NCBI RefSeq assembly: GCF_949987515.2
Contig: NC_082694.2
Location: forward strand, 46,462,451-46,526,450
From: Delphinus delphis
Lineage: Eukaryota; Chordata; Mammalia; Artiodactyla; Delphinidae
DNA length: 64,000 nucleotides
Direction of reading: 5' to 3'
The stretch's first letter is position 1. The number at the start of each line of letters is the position of its first letter. Both the position numbers and the translations under genes were made by a program. Below, one piece after another: positions 25,661 to 37,876 of the stretch. The notes under the pieces are model-generated. The model ran no database searches, was not told the DNA's origin, and saw only the letters and a program-made list of their open reading frames with translations.

Positions 25661-28051
25661 ACAAGTAGGCTCACAGGGACCTAAAGGCCCAGCTCTCATG
25701 TGATCATTAGCCTTGGAAATGCAGGAGGACCCATTTCTGGTGGGAGAGTGAAAAAAAGATTATATACTAACTTGATAGCGGGAAACTTGAGGCCACATTT
25801 TGTGACTAGAAAATGTTTAAAGAAGACAAATAGCAAAGCAATTTGTCTTCCAGAGAGGATAATTCAGAATATTAATGGGGCTGCTGATAAATTCGTTGAG
25901 AAAATGAAGGATGCACTCGCAGTGTTTGTGCAGCTGGAGATTGATGACAAGAGAGCTGGTTTGGAGGGACGTCAGTGTGTCTGAAAAATCAGGCAGGCTG
26001 TGATTTGGTTTAGGTGGGCATAATGATCTCTCCTGTATACTCAAGGTGGTTATAAGTGGTAGGTCAGTCTTGGTTTCTTAAAGTGCTTTTTTAAAATGAT
26101 CTCTATAATTCAGAGAAATTAGGATTAGAACAGAGAAATTACCTGAGTTGATGAAATGAAGAGAACGAATATGCTGGATTCACTAGAACTTGAAATTAAG
26201 TTGTTGTAGAGAAAATGCAATTTTCAGAATGACATAATTTTTAAAAAATGATTTAAGGATACATTGAAATATATGGAAAACTCAGTTTAATGTGAAATTT
26301 TTTATTGAAGAGTTGTAAAAGGATGCAACCCAGTTGTGGGTCAGACCTTACAAGTTTCCCTCTTGGATTCTCAGAAGATCTGGTTGGCTCATGGACTTCC
26401 TGGAAGTGTAACTTTGCACACTGGGAAGTCAGGTGGATGTCCAGGACCCCATCTGAGGTGGCCATTGCATGGTGCTAGGAAAAGACTTGTATGTGGTGTG
26501 AAGTCCAGGAGGCAACGCTTGATTTAATTCTGTTCAAATGATGAGCTGACCAACATAATCTGTATTTAAAAGCTTATTTTCTAAAGCACCAATGACTGCA
26601 TACTGTTTGCATACATTCATTTACTTCTTTTTCTGGAAGGAGAGTTTGTATAATTGTACCTTCTCAACAGGAGTAGTACCTGTCTTATCTTTCCATGGGC
26701 TGATCATTTTCCATGTTGCTTTCATTTCTGGGTCTTGTCAGTAACACAATTTGGTCAGTGAAGCTGACACAGGGCTGCTCCTTTCTTCCCTGGAGATGAT
26801 CTTCCACTCTTCTCCCCTCCCTATTTTCTAAAAAAGAAATATCTGATTTGTCTAGCTTGGTTAAGGGAATATAAGGCCTCTGATCCAGTGGGGGGGAGGT
26901 AATTCTCCCCAAAGAAATCAAGAATATGAAATAGATAGTGGGCAATGAAAAAGTAGCCAATATCCAAAAACTGATGGATTAAGAGAGCACTAAAATGTGA
27001 GTAAACTGCTATGCCCCTGTATGTGGCATAAATATAACAGTGCCTTACACAAAATAGAATTATTTCTCTGTGTAACATAGAGGACCAGAGGTAGGAAATT
27101 CAGGATTTGTATGGTAGTTCCATGACTATCAAGATTCAGCTTCATCTATCTTGATGCTCTGACATTCTTACTCTGCTGCCTCATGATCCAGAAGAGCTGC
27201 TTGTGCTCTAGTCATCATGCCCACTTTCTCACCAGTAGTAAGGGAAAAGGGAGCAAAGAAGAGTATGCCCTTTTTCTTTAATGGTTATTATTATTGACAG
27301 AATTTGCACACACAGCTTCCACTTATATCCCATTTGCCAGCAGTTAGCCACCTGGCTATACTTAACTGGGAGGGAAGATGGGAAATGTATTTATTGTGGG
27401 TGGTTATGTACCCAGAGTAGCTTTTACTTACATCCTCTTTTAAATCACTTAGCTCTGTTTTATATTTCCTTTATCTAGTTTTCTCATGCATTTAAACTTT
27501 TAAATGAACTGTGCTATGCGAGGAAAACATTACTGGGACTTAATCAGAAAGGAAGCATTTTGAGATCATAAAGCTAAGAAAATCAAGCCTTTCCTGTGTC
27601 CTTGGGATCTGGACTCCCAGGACCTTACTCACCCCTGGTAACTAAATCCCCCATACCGACCCTCATTAACCATTCTCATAGAAAGCATTGGTCCTCCCAG
27701 AAGGATTTATTATTTAAGTTTTGTAGAGGCAATTAGAAGTTTATAGTAAGATTTAAATTTGATAAGAACCCCAGTGGCCTTTTCTATATTTCAGCTAAAT
27801 AACCTGACCAAGGTTGTTTACCCCTCACAGTTCAACAAACTTCGTCAAATCTGACACTAGAAAAACAAGTTCTGTTTGCTCCAACGAAAGCTCCTTTTTG
27901 CTTACCAACAATAAGTTGATATGAGATAATGACTTTTTCTCATTATATCTAAGAGAAAGACTAATGAGTTATTCAGGTGATCAAAACTCACCAAATTCAT
28001 TCATTTTCAAAAATGTAAACGGAGGACTTATTATGTAATAGTGCTAGCTGT
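25661..28051. other. unassigned sequence
   Basis: The largest frame is 94 codons at 25700-25984 on the plus strand (contains 'NINGAADKFVEKMKDAL'). I do not recognise it and see no exon boundaries or codon pattern that would support it. The remainder is AT-rich. Confidence 0.4.
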
Positions 28052-28149
28052 TGACATGCCTATTTAAAATGATTGTGTTTACTCTCTAACCTGGAGCTTC
28101 CTACTGGGTTTGCCATGCATGCTAATATACTGATCCCCTCATCCCTTAG
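28052..28149 (+). repeat. 98-bp direct duplication, copy 1
   Basis: This unit recurs at 29571-29668 in the same orientation with five differences in 98 positions by eye and no indel. It is not a repeat family I recognise. Confidence 0.9.
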
Positions 28150-28177
28150 AGTGATAAGCAAAGCAGTCCCTGTCTTG

Positions 28178-28672
28178 ACTGTGATAGGCTGAATAATGGC
28201 CCACAGAGATGAGTCCAAGTCCTAATCCAGGGAGCCTGTAAATATGTTACCTTACATGGCAAAAGAGATTTTGCAAATGTGATGAAGTTAAGGATCTTGA
28301 GATGGAAGATTATCCTGGATCGTCTGGGTGGGCTCTAAATGCAATTACGAGTGTCCTTTATAAGAGGAAGGGAGAGGGAGATTTGAGAGAAGAGGAGGAA
28401 AGTAATGTGATGATGGAAGCAGGGATAGAAAAGACAACGTGATGCAGAGCCATGAGCCTAGGAGGGAACAGCCTCCAGAGGCGGGGAAAAGCAATGAAAA
28501 GTGTTCTCCCCTAGAGCCTCCGGTGGGAGCATGTCCTTACCCACACCTTGGTTGCAGCCTAATGAAACCAACCGCTGACTTCTTGTCTCTAGGACTGTGA
28601 GAGACTATGTTTCTGTTGTTGTAAACCACCAAGTTTGTGGTCATTTGTTACAGCTACAGGAAACAAATACAC
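28178..28672 (+). mobile_element. ERVL-MaLR LTR (MLT1 type)
   Basis: The MLT1 layout is clear: 'gtgataggctgaataatggc', 'agagattttgcaaatgtgat', 'aggatcttgagatggaagat', 'aattacgagtgtcctttata', 'ctgttgttgtaaaccaccaa' and 'ttgttacagctacaggaaac'. It is a solitary, non-coding LTR. Confidence 0.85.
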
Positions 28673-29028
28673 TGCCTTTCAGAGAGTTGACAATCTAGTG
28701 GGTTAAAAGGCAATTAAAATGGAGGATGAAATGATACCTAATCATAACCTTATAAAAGCAATATGGGTTAGTGTTGGTAAGACAGTGAGGGAGGGCAAAA
28801 TGAGAAATAGATGGAAACCCTGAGTTTCTAAAAGTCATTCAGTCTCTGAAGTGGAGAATGCTTTTATGGAGGTGAGGGATTGCGGTAAGAAATGAGGCTG
28901 AATGAACCATTAAGCAGGTGCTACATGATGAAGGCACAAGTCATGCTGAGGAGTTTGGGCTTTGTTCTTTGGCTTGGGGAGCCATTCAAGAGTTCTGAGC
29001 AGAGCTGTAGTATTATCAGGTCTGCATT

Positions 29029-29054
29029 AAAACAAAACAAAACAAAACAAAAAA
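29029..29054. repeat. (AAAAC)n microsatellite
   Basis: Uninterrupted AAAAC pentamers across about 25 bases. Confidence 0.95.
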
Positions 29055-29224
29055 CTTCTCAGGCTATAGGGTGGGTTATTGGAAAGTTCCTAATTCCATG
29101 TCACTCTTTTTGGGACCCATTCTTGGACCTTTGAGGTCCATAGCACACATTATACTTTAATACTATATAATTTCTTTATTATTTATTTATTTTCTTTATT
29201 ATTATTTTAAAGATATTGTTCTCC

Positions 29225-29365
29225 CCACCCCACCTTGGAAAGTAAGTTTTATGAGGGAAGAAATTTTGTCTGTATTGTTCATTATTCCTAGTGCCTAAAA
29301 CATTTTCTGGCACATAGTAGGTGTTTAATAACTGGTACTTGTGTGGATGAGTAAGTGAATGCTGT
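29225..29365 (+). mobile_element. L2 LINE 3' terminus
   Basis: 'ttatgagggaagaaattttg', 'ttctggcacatagtaggtgt' and 'ttaataactggtacttgtgt' mark the L2 end in sense orientation. Confidence 0.7.
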
Positions 29366-29570
29366 GTTGACGACAGTTTTATTTGGAGACATTTCTGTGT
29401 TTCTCATTCAGGTTTGGAAGCTCATTGACATTCACAACTTGCAACTAAGAACCAATTAAGTCTGCTGCCATGTTCCATTTTAGACAAAAGAAATATGTGA
29501 CACTGAAAGGCTAGTGTGTAAGCAATGAGCATCAGTACATCTAAATATATACTGAAAAAATAAACTTACA

Positions 29571-29668
29571 TGACATACCTATTTAAGATGATTGTGTTTA
29601 CTGTCTAACCTGGAGCTTCCTACTGGGTTTGCCATGCATACTAAGATACTGATCCCCTCATCCCTTAG
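29571..29668 (+). repeat. 98-bp direct duplication, copy 2
   Basis: Direct-orientation partner of 28052-28149 at a constant offset of 1519 bases, about 95% identical. The unassigned G+C-richer block at 29669 begins directly at its 3' edge. Confidence 0.9.
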
Positions 29669-30060
29669 GAAGGCTGGGTGACTGGAACTCCCAGGCAGCT
29701 CTCTCTAAAGGGAGCAGTCTTGTCTGGGGCATCTCAGAGCGGGAGCCTAAAGCAGAGGGTTTGGCAGCACATTCCCTGTGTGTACTGGGGACGATGAAGG
29801 ACCTCAGGTACTCATCTTGCGTGGCTGCTGTACTAGGGCATGTCTGGTGCTTCAACATCTTTTCCGTCAACCTGCTGCAGAGCATTCTGCTGCCTATCAT
29901 GCATAAGAAGTCCATGTACTACTGGGTGGTCTTGTGCTCTAGGTGTACTGGCCAAGGGCACAGTTTAAGGTGATGCCATTTGGGGTTAAGGAGACTCAGT
30001 GGGGGCTCCTTGTGACTGCACTTCCAGACAGGAATCCAGAAACTCCTTCTTGTCAAATAC
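29669..30060. other. unassigned G+C-richer block, possible exon or pseudogene relic
   Basis: The composition shifts clearly from the AT-rich surroundings. Overlapping frames occur on both strands: 70 codons on plus at 29761-29973 and 85 codons on minus at 29658-29915. Neither resembles a protein I know. The block starts at the edge of the 98-bp duplication, where the duplicated unit ends in 'ccctcatcccttag', which looks like a splice acceptor. This could be chance. It could be a host exon remnant, a processed pseudogene or an unassigned repeat. Confidence 0.3.
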
Positions 30061-32231
30061 TAGCTACTTCTGTCCATTCTCCATAGATGGGTCCTATTCG
30101 TGTGTCCAAACTAGCTGTAGGGATCTGTTTTACTAATATATGTGTTCTGCAAATCAGGGCTTCATCATTATTTTGAAATACTTGATATGAAAAGTTCAAT
30201 CGGATTTAAAAATATCTTCATGTTATAAGAAATTGTACAGTTACATTTGTCAATGAAAGAGCTCTTAAATTCTTTAAATATAATTTCAGCTGTTGTAAAA
30301 TTTCGAATGTTTGCATAAAAAGATTCACATTTAAAAAAATCATCTGGTAAAAATAAAATTTCTCTCTGTGGTGCCCATCAAAATTGTACAGAGATCATCA
30401 TTAAAATGTCTTGAACAGGAATTGAATAAAACCATTCAAACTATAGAAATGCACATAACTTGTTAATTCAAGTTTTGTTTTTGTTTTTTAATGGTTAAAA
30501 TGGCTTCATTAAAAATGTTTAAAGATTTTAAGTGGAAGTTTTATCAGAATTCTACGTTTAATACCTTCCCTAAGTTTTTGCCTTTTATTTTTCTTACCTT
30601 AATAATATGAGGAAAAGGTAATGACTCTTTAATCAGGACTCATATAGAGGTCTCTCAGTCTCCTTCAATTTACCTCAGTTTGCTGCACAAATATTATCGT
30701 TTTCTTGGTGTTCTTTGGCTTGAAAAAAGTTGGAGAGTTCTACCCTATGCTGTCTGTTCCTTCTTTTCTCGATCAGGTAGACCTCTCTGATCTTAACAAG
30801 GAGGAACTCAACTCAGCCTATGAAAACGGCCAGGAGAGTTGGCTCTGCCATTTTCGGGTCAGAGATGCTGTCAGGCAGGACAGACAAAGCCATTCTGACT
30901 TAAGAACTTTTGGATTATTCATACTATTAACAGGCTGGCTAATGGGAGGCAGATACCATGCCCCAAATTCTCAAGATTCACTGATACAATCCATCCTTTT
31001 AAAAATTCTAATTTCTAATACAAATCTTTCCTTTTATCATCTTGCTAATTGTCCTCTATATTAACTTATTCTCCATTCTTCTTTTTTACTTGTGATTACA
31101 GGATGTTAGAACTGAACACTCACTTCTTTTTTATCATGTCTAATTCTCCTTACTGACCAAGACACTTGTTCTTCTCGAGGGTTGAATCATGCTTATCTAA
31201 TTCTCCTGATATAACACATCATAATTTTATAAAAAGAAACAGGCAAACTATTCCCAAATGTGCATTTTCTTATAACTATGCCTATTCTTTTAAAAAATCT
31301 CTAATCAGTTACATTTTATACATTCATTATTTAACCCAATATATTTCCCTTCCCTTGATCAGTACATTTCCCTTTGGTTAGTGCTGCCTAAAATCAGACT
31401 TTAGGCCTGGGGAGGGAGAAATCTGGTTCCTGGTAATATTCAGAAGTCTAGTATATTACCCATCATTTCTGATCTAAAATTTTGTTCTGAACTTGCTAAT
31501 CCCAATCAAAAGAGAAACCAAGGCAGAAGATAGGTGAAGAGTTAAGGCAATGTGTAGCTACTAAATGTGTTTTCAAATCCAAAGATAATCTCAATTATTC
31601 TCCTTTGAGTCTTATTTTTTTCTAACTACTGTATTGCTCTCTATATAAGACCTCATTCTTCTTGATCAGACTGACATTCAGTTTCATAAAACAGCCTTCC
31701 TCTAATTACACCTAAAAGGTTGACAAAATTAGAATACATTCTCTCTTCTCATTACCCATCTAAAAGGGAAATTCACTTTGTGAAGATGTAATTTTACTTT
31801 TCCTTTTGAGTAACAAGTGAAGGTTCATTGGAATGTGAGGAGTGGCAGCATAATTTTCTCTTATGTTATCTATACAGCATTTGCAGCTAAATTATTTTCT
31901 GGATAAATTTTATTCACAAAGGAGACCATAGCTTGCTTTTCACATTTTTATGACCTAACATGCCATGAGTGTTCCCCAATGCATTGCTAAAGGAATGCCT
32001 GCAAGGTCCAATTCCTTTAGTCAGAGTCTCACACTAAGAACAGTTCTCTGTGGAGGAGGCCCTTTGTCATGTTGTGCGGATGTTGGAAAACAGCTGACTG
32101 GTGACAGAGTTGGACACAGCAATTCTGATTCCTAGAGGTTTGGCTTTCTTCCAAGTACTATTAGGAGCAGAGCTGATTTATAGGAAGCAATTTGATTGGA
32201 GGCATATTCCATCAGATCTGAGTGTTCCTCT
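30061..32231. other. unassigned AT-rich sequence
   Basis: No repeat family was recognised. A 119-codon plus-strand frame at 30705-31064 is the longest non-L1 frame in this stretch. It has no recognisable domain, and its tail ('LISNTNLSFYHLANCPLY') looks like translated AT-rich DNA. Confidence 0.4.
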
Positions 32232-32378
32232 CACTGCAGTCTATGGACCATGCTATCAGAATCACCAGGCATGTGTTAAACATGCAGATTTCTGAATCTA
32301 TTCCAAACTGTGTAAATGAGACTGTTTGGAGGTGGGATTGGGAAATCTGAACTTTTAAAAGCACTTCAGGGGATTCTT
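32232..32378 (+). mobile_element. MER5A-like hAT MITE fragment
   Basis: 'gcagtctatggaccatgcta', 'tcagaatcaccaggcatgtg', 'ggaggtgggattgggaaatc' and 'aaaagcacttcaggggattc' follow the MER5A order. The right end is lost where the antisense L1 begins. Confidence 0.55.
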
Positions 32379-32384
32379 TCTTTT

Positions 32385-33500
32385 TTAACTAATTTTTAAA
32401 AATTTTAAATAATTTTAGATCGACAAGCAGTTGTAAGAAATAATACACAGAGACCCTTTGTATCCTTTCCCAGTTTCCCCAGTGGTACCATCTTGCAAAA
32501 CTTTAGTATATTATGATAACCGGGATATTGATACTGATACAGTCAAGACACAGGAAAGTTGAGGATCCCTCAAATTGCCCCTTTTACACCACCCCTACTT
32601 CCCTTCCATCGCCACACCCTCCTTAACCTTTGGGATCCACTATTCTGTTTTCCCTTCCTGTAATTTAATCATTTCCAGAATGTTATATAAAAGGCATCTT
32701 ATGTATCCTTTTGGGATTGGCTATTTAACTCGGGGTAATTCTTTGTAGATTCATCCAGCTTGTTGCAGGTAACAATGGTTTGTTCTTTTTTGTTACTGAA
32801 AAGTTTTCCATGGTATGGAGTTACTCGTCTGCTTAATTTTTGACCCATTGAAGGGCATTTCCAGTTTCTAGCTATTATGAGTAAACATTTGTGTAAGGTT
32901 TTTGTGGAACATAAGTCTTTATTCCTCTGGAATGAATGTCCAGGCGTGGAACTGCTGGGTAGTATGGTGGTTGCAAGTTTAGTGTTTTTTTTTTTTTTTT
33001 GCGGCACGCCGGCCTCTCACTGTTGTGGCCCCTCCCATTGCGGAGCATAGGCTCCGGACACGCAGGCTCAGTGGCCATGGCTCACGGGCCCAGCAGCTTC
33101 GCGGCATGTGGGATCTTCCCCGGACCAGGGCACGAACCCGTGTCCGCTGCATCGACAGGCGGACTCTCAACCACTGCGCCACCAGGGAAGCCCAGCAAGT
33201 TTAGTTTTTTAAAAAAGAAAGTTGCCAAACTTTTCCAGAGTGGTTGTACCAGTTTTACCTTCCCACCAGCAATGTATGAGTGATTCAGTTTCTTTGCATC
33301 CTTGCCAGCATAAGGTATTGTCACTGTATTTTATTTTAGAAATTCTGATACGTGCATGATGACATTTCACCGTGGTTTAACTTTTATTCCTTAATAGCTA
33401 GATGTTGAACCTCGTTTCATTAGTTATTTGTCATCTGTATATTCTCTTTGGTCAAATATCTATTCATGTCTTTTGCCTATTTTCTAATTGGATTTTTAAA
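32385..33500 (-). mobile_element. old 5'-truncated L1 (antisense)
   Basis: The 3' UTR begins near 32385 ('ttaaataattttagatcgac', 'ccagtttccccagtggtacc'). ORF2 C-terminal sequence follows to about 33490 ('ttgcctattttctaattgga'). It is interrupted by the SINE at 32984-33194. It abuts a second L1 3' end at about 33500. Confidence 0.85.
32984..33194 (-). mobile_element. young CHR-type SINE
   Basis: Minus-strand element with head 'gggcttccctggtggcgcag' near 33193, A-box 'tggcgcagtgg' and B-box-like 'gggttcgtgccc'. The tail is a T-run at about 32985-33000. Target-site duplications gcaagtttagt lie at 32973-32983 and 33195-33205. It is visibly similar to the copies near 50.1, 51.2 and 58.8 kb. CHR SINEs derive from tRNA-Glu and depend on L1 enzymes for insertion. 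Confidence 0.95.
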
Positions 33501-36500
33501 GACTTTTTTTTAAAAAAGGAAGTTTACTGTTAACAGCAAAATTGAAGGGAAGGCACAGAGATTTCCCATGTACCTCCCATGCAAGCAGAGCCTCCCCCAT
33601 TATTGACATCCCCCATCAGAGTGGTACATTTGTTATAATTGATGAACCTCCACTGATACATCATGATCATCCACAGTCCATAGTTTGCATTATGGTTCAT
33701 TCTTGGTATGGTATTTTCTATGGGTTTGGACAAATGTACAGTGACATGAATCCATCATTATAATATCACACAGAGTATTTTTACCAGCCTAACAACTTCT
33801 GTACTTCACCTATTTATCGCTCCTCTCAACCCCCAACCTCTAGCAACCATTGATTTTTCACTGTCTATAGTTTTGCCTTTTCCAGAATGTTACATATTTG
33901 GAATGATGCAGCATGTAACCTTTTCAGATTGGTTTCTTTCGTTCCGTAATACACATTAAGTTCCCTTGGTGTCTTTTCATGGCTTGATAGCTCATTTATT
34001 TTTAGCACTGAATAGCATTCCATTGTCTGGATGTACCTCAGTTTATTCATCTTGTTTGCTTCCAAGTTTTGGCAATTATGCATAAAGCTGCTATAAATAT
34101 CTGTGTTCAGGTTTTTGTGTGGACGTAAGTCTTTAGTTCGTCTGGGTAAATACCAAGGAGCACAACGGCCTCAACATATGGTAAGAGTGTGTTTAGTTTT
34201 GTAGAAACCACCAAACTGCCTTCCAAAGTGGCTGTACCATTTTGCAGTCCCACCAGCAATATATGAGAGTTCCTGTTGCTCCACGTCCTCACCAGCATTT
34301 GGTGTTGCCAGTGTTCTGGATTTTGGCCCTTCTAATAAGTGAGTAGAGTTATATTGTTTTAATTTGCATTTCCTTGATGAAATATGATGTAGAGCATGTT
34401 TCATATGCTTATTTGCCATCTGTATATCTTCTTTAATGAGATATCTTTGGATATTTTTTTCCTGTTGAGATTTGAAAGTTCTTTATATATTTTATACAGC
34501 AGTTTTTTTGTTGCATATGTGGTTTGAACATATTTTCTCCCAGTCTGTACATTGTCTTTTCATTTTTTTCCCAAGGTCTTTTACAGAGTAAATATTTTTA
34601 ATTTTGATGAAGTTGAACTTGTCAGCTTTTTCTTTTATGGATTGTGCTTTGGTGTTATGTTGGAGAAATCTGCCTATCTCTAGTGAGGTTGTATAGTTAT
34701 CTTTAACTCTGTGATCCATTTTGACTTAATGTTTGTATAAGGAATGAGACTTTGGTCAAGATTTTTTTTTTCCTTTGGATGCACCTTTTGTTGAAAAGGC
34801 TACCTTTGAACCTTTGTCAACAATCAGTTGGATATATTTGTGTGGGTCTATTTCTGGGTTTTCTGTTTTGTTCCATTGATCTATGTCTCTCTGACAGCAC
34901 CAGACAGTCTGGATTTAGGTAGCTATATGATAAGTCTTAAACTCTGTTGGACAGATTTCTTCCATATTATTCTCTCTTCTCAAAATTGTTTTAGTAATTC
35001 TAGTCCCTTTACCTTTACATATACGTTTTATAATAACCTCATCTACATTTACAAAAATCTTGCTGAGATTTTGATAGGAATTGCCTTAAACCTGTATATT
35101 AATTTGGGGAAAATAGACATTTTTACTATTTTGAGTTTTCCAGTCCATGACTGTTTGTTTAGATATTTTTTGAGTTCTTTCATCAGCATTTACTAGTTTT
35201 TAGCACATAAGTCTGTTCATGTTTAGTTAGACTTACACCTAGCTTATTGTTATTATTTTTTGGTAATTGTTAGTGGTATTTCTAATTTTGTTGTCTACAT
35301 GTCTATTGCTAGTATTATATAGACGTCTTATTGATTTTTGTATATTTGTCTTGTATCCTGTGATCTTACCAAACCGACTTATTTGTTCTAGGAGGTGTTT
35401 TTGTTTTTGTTTTGTTTTGTCTTTTTTGTAGGTCCCTTGGAATTTTCTATATAGACAAACATGTCATCTGCAAATAGGGACAGTTTTACTTCTTCGTTTC
35501 CAATCTGTATGTCTTTTATTTCCCTAATGTAATGACTAGAACTTCACTATTGTGAAGAGGAGCAGTGAGAGTGGGCATCCTTACATTTTGCCCAAATTTA
35601 GGAGAAAAGCATTTTAGTCTTGCAGCATTAAGTATAATGCTCTTTGTAGATGCTGTTTATCAAGTTGAGGATGTTACTGTCTATTCCTATTTTTCTGAGA
35701 GATTTGACTATTAATGGGTATTAAATTTCATCACATGCTTGTACTCTTCTTTTTTTCAGTTTAGATATAATTGAATTATATCTCAAATACTTTTTCTTCG
35801 CTGAATTATATGATATTGTGTTTTTTCTTCTTTAGCCTGTTTATATGGTAGATTACACTGATTAGTTTTCAAATACTGAATCGGCTTTGCGTTCCCCTAC
35901 AACCCCTACTTGGTCTTGGTGTTAAATTCTTTTTATATTTTATTACATTCTATTTGCTAATATTATGTTAAGGGGTTTTCCATCTATATCCATGAAGGAT
36001 GTTGGTCTGCAGTTTCCTTTTTTTTTTTTTGTATTGGTATAAAGGTAATACTAACTTCCTAAAATGAATTGGGAAGTATCATTTTCTCTTCTGCTTTCTG
36101 GAAGCGATCATGAAGAATTGGTATTAATTCTTCTTTTAACATTTGGTAGGATTCTCCAGTGAAACCATCTAGGCCTGGAGATCTCTTTTTTGTGAGTATC
36201 TGAATTAGGAATTCAATTCCTTAACAGTTCATAGGGCTAGTCAAATGATCTCTTTTATATTGGGTATGTTGTGATAATTTGTGCTTTTAAAGAAATTGGT
36301 CTATTTCATCTAGGCTGCCAATATATGTGCATAGAATTGTTTGTAGTATTTCCTTAGACATACTTTTTGAAGTCTGCAGGGTCTGTAGTGATATCCCCTG
36401 TTCCATTCCTCATATTGGTAATTTGTATCTTCACTTTTTAAAATTTGTCAGTCTTGTTAGAGGTTTATTAATTTTATTAATCTTTTCACAGAACCAACTT

Positions 36501-37664
36501 TTTGTTTCATTAATTTTCTCTACTGTTTTCCTATTTTCAATTTCATTGATTTCTGCTGTTTATCATTTCCTTCTTCTGCTTGTATTCAGCTTATTTTGCT
36601 CCTCTTTTTCTAGGTTCTTGAGGTGGAAGTTTAGATTATTTTCTAGTCTATGTATTTAGTATATAAATTTAGCTTTAGTACTGCTTTAATGATGCCCCAC
36701 AAACTGTAATATGCTAAATTTTCATTTTCATTCATTTCAATGTATTTTTTCAGTTCTCTTAAAACTTCCTTTTTACTTCTGGATTATTTATAAATGTGTT
36801 CATTAGTTTCCAGTCATCTTCCTGTTATTGATTTCTAATTTGATTTCTTTGTAGTCAGGGAGCACACTTTGTATGATATTAATTATTTTAAATTTGTTAA
36901 ATGTTGTTTTATGGCTGGGTATATGGTCTATCTCGGGCCACAGTTACTGGAAAATAATGTGTATTCTCCTTTTATTGGGTGGAGTGTTCTGTAAATACTG
37001 ATTAGATACTGTTGGTCGATGGTGTTATTGAGGTCTTCTATATCCTTGCTAATTTTATTTCTAGTTGTTCTTTTAATTGTTCAGAGAGGATTGTTGAGCT
37101 ATCTAACTATTATTGTGTATCTGTCTATTTCTTCTTTTAGTTTTACTAGTTTCACTTCACATATTTTGTAGTTCTCTTGTTTGATGCATATACATTTAGG
37201 GTTGCTATGTTTTTTTGGAGTGTTGACACCTTTATCATTAAATCTTTCTCTCTACCTTGGTAATTTTCTTTGCTTTGAAGTCTACTTTATTTGATATTTA
37301 TATAGCCACTTGTGCTTTCTTTTGATTAGTGTTTTCATGGCTTTTTCCATTCTTTTACTTTCAAACTGCCTATATAATTATATTTAAAGTGAATTTCTGG
37401 AGAAATTCCCAGCAATTTACAGACATTCACAGCATATAGTTGGGTCATATTTTTAAATCCACTCTGTCAATTTATGTCTTTTAATTGGTATATTTAGGCT
37501 ATTTACATTTAATATAATTATTGGTGTTAGGGTTCAAATCTGCTATTTTAATTTTTGTTTTATATTTGCTCTTTTTTTTGGTTTTCTCTTTTATTTTTCA
37601 TGCCTTTATGTGGTCACTTGAAGATTTTTTAGAATTCCATTTTGATTCATGTATAGTGTTTTTG

Positions 37665-37868
37665 TTTTTAAAGATGTCCTTGGTATATTAAATACTTATT
37701 TATTTGGCTGTGCTGGGTCTTAGTTGTGGCATGCAGGATCTCTTTGTTGTGGCACATGGGATCTTTTAGTTGAGGCAGGCGGGATCTAGTTCCCTGACCA
37801 GGGATCGGACCCATGCCCCCTGCATTGGGAGCACAGAGTGTTACCCACTGGACCATCAGGGAAGTCCC
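37665..37868 (-). mobile_element. older CHR-type SINE
   Basis: Minus-strand head 'gggacttccctgatggtcca' at about 37848-37867, a tRNA-like 'atgggtccgatccctggtca' and a short body ('gtggcacatgggatctttta'). It is more diverged than the young copies. Copies of tatagtg plus a T-run flank it: 37652-37664 on the left and 37869-37884 on the right. Confidence 0.85.
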
Positions 37869-37876
37869 TATAGTGC

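Noticed and set aside
30705..31064. 119-codon plus-strand frame that could be an exon
   Set aside because: No family resemblance, and the C-terminal third is typical of translated AT-rich non-coding sequence.
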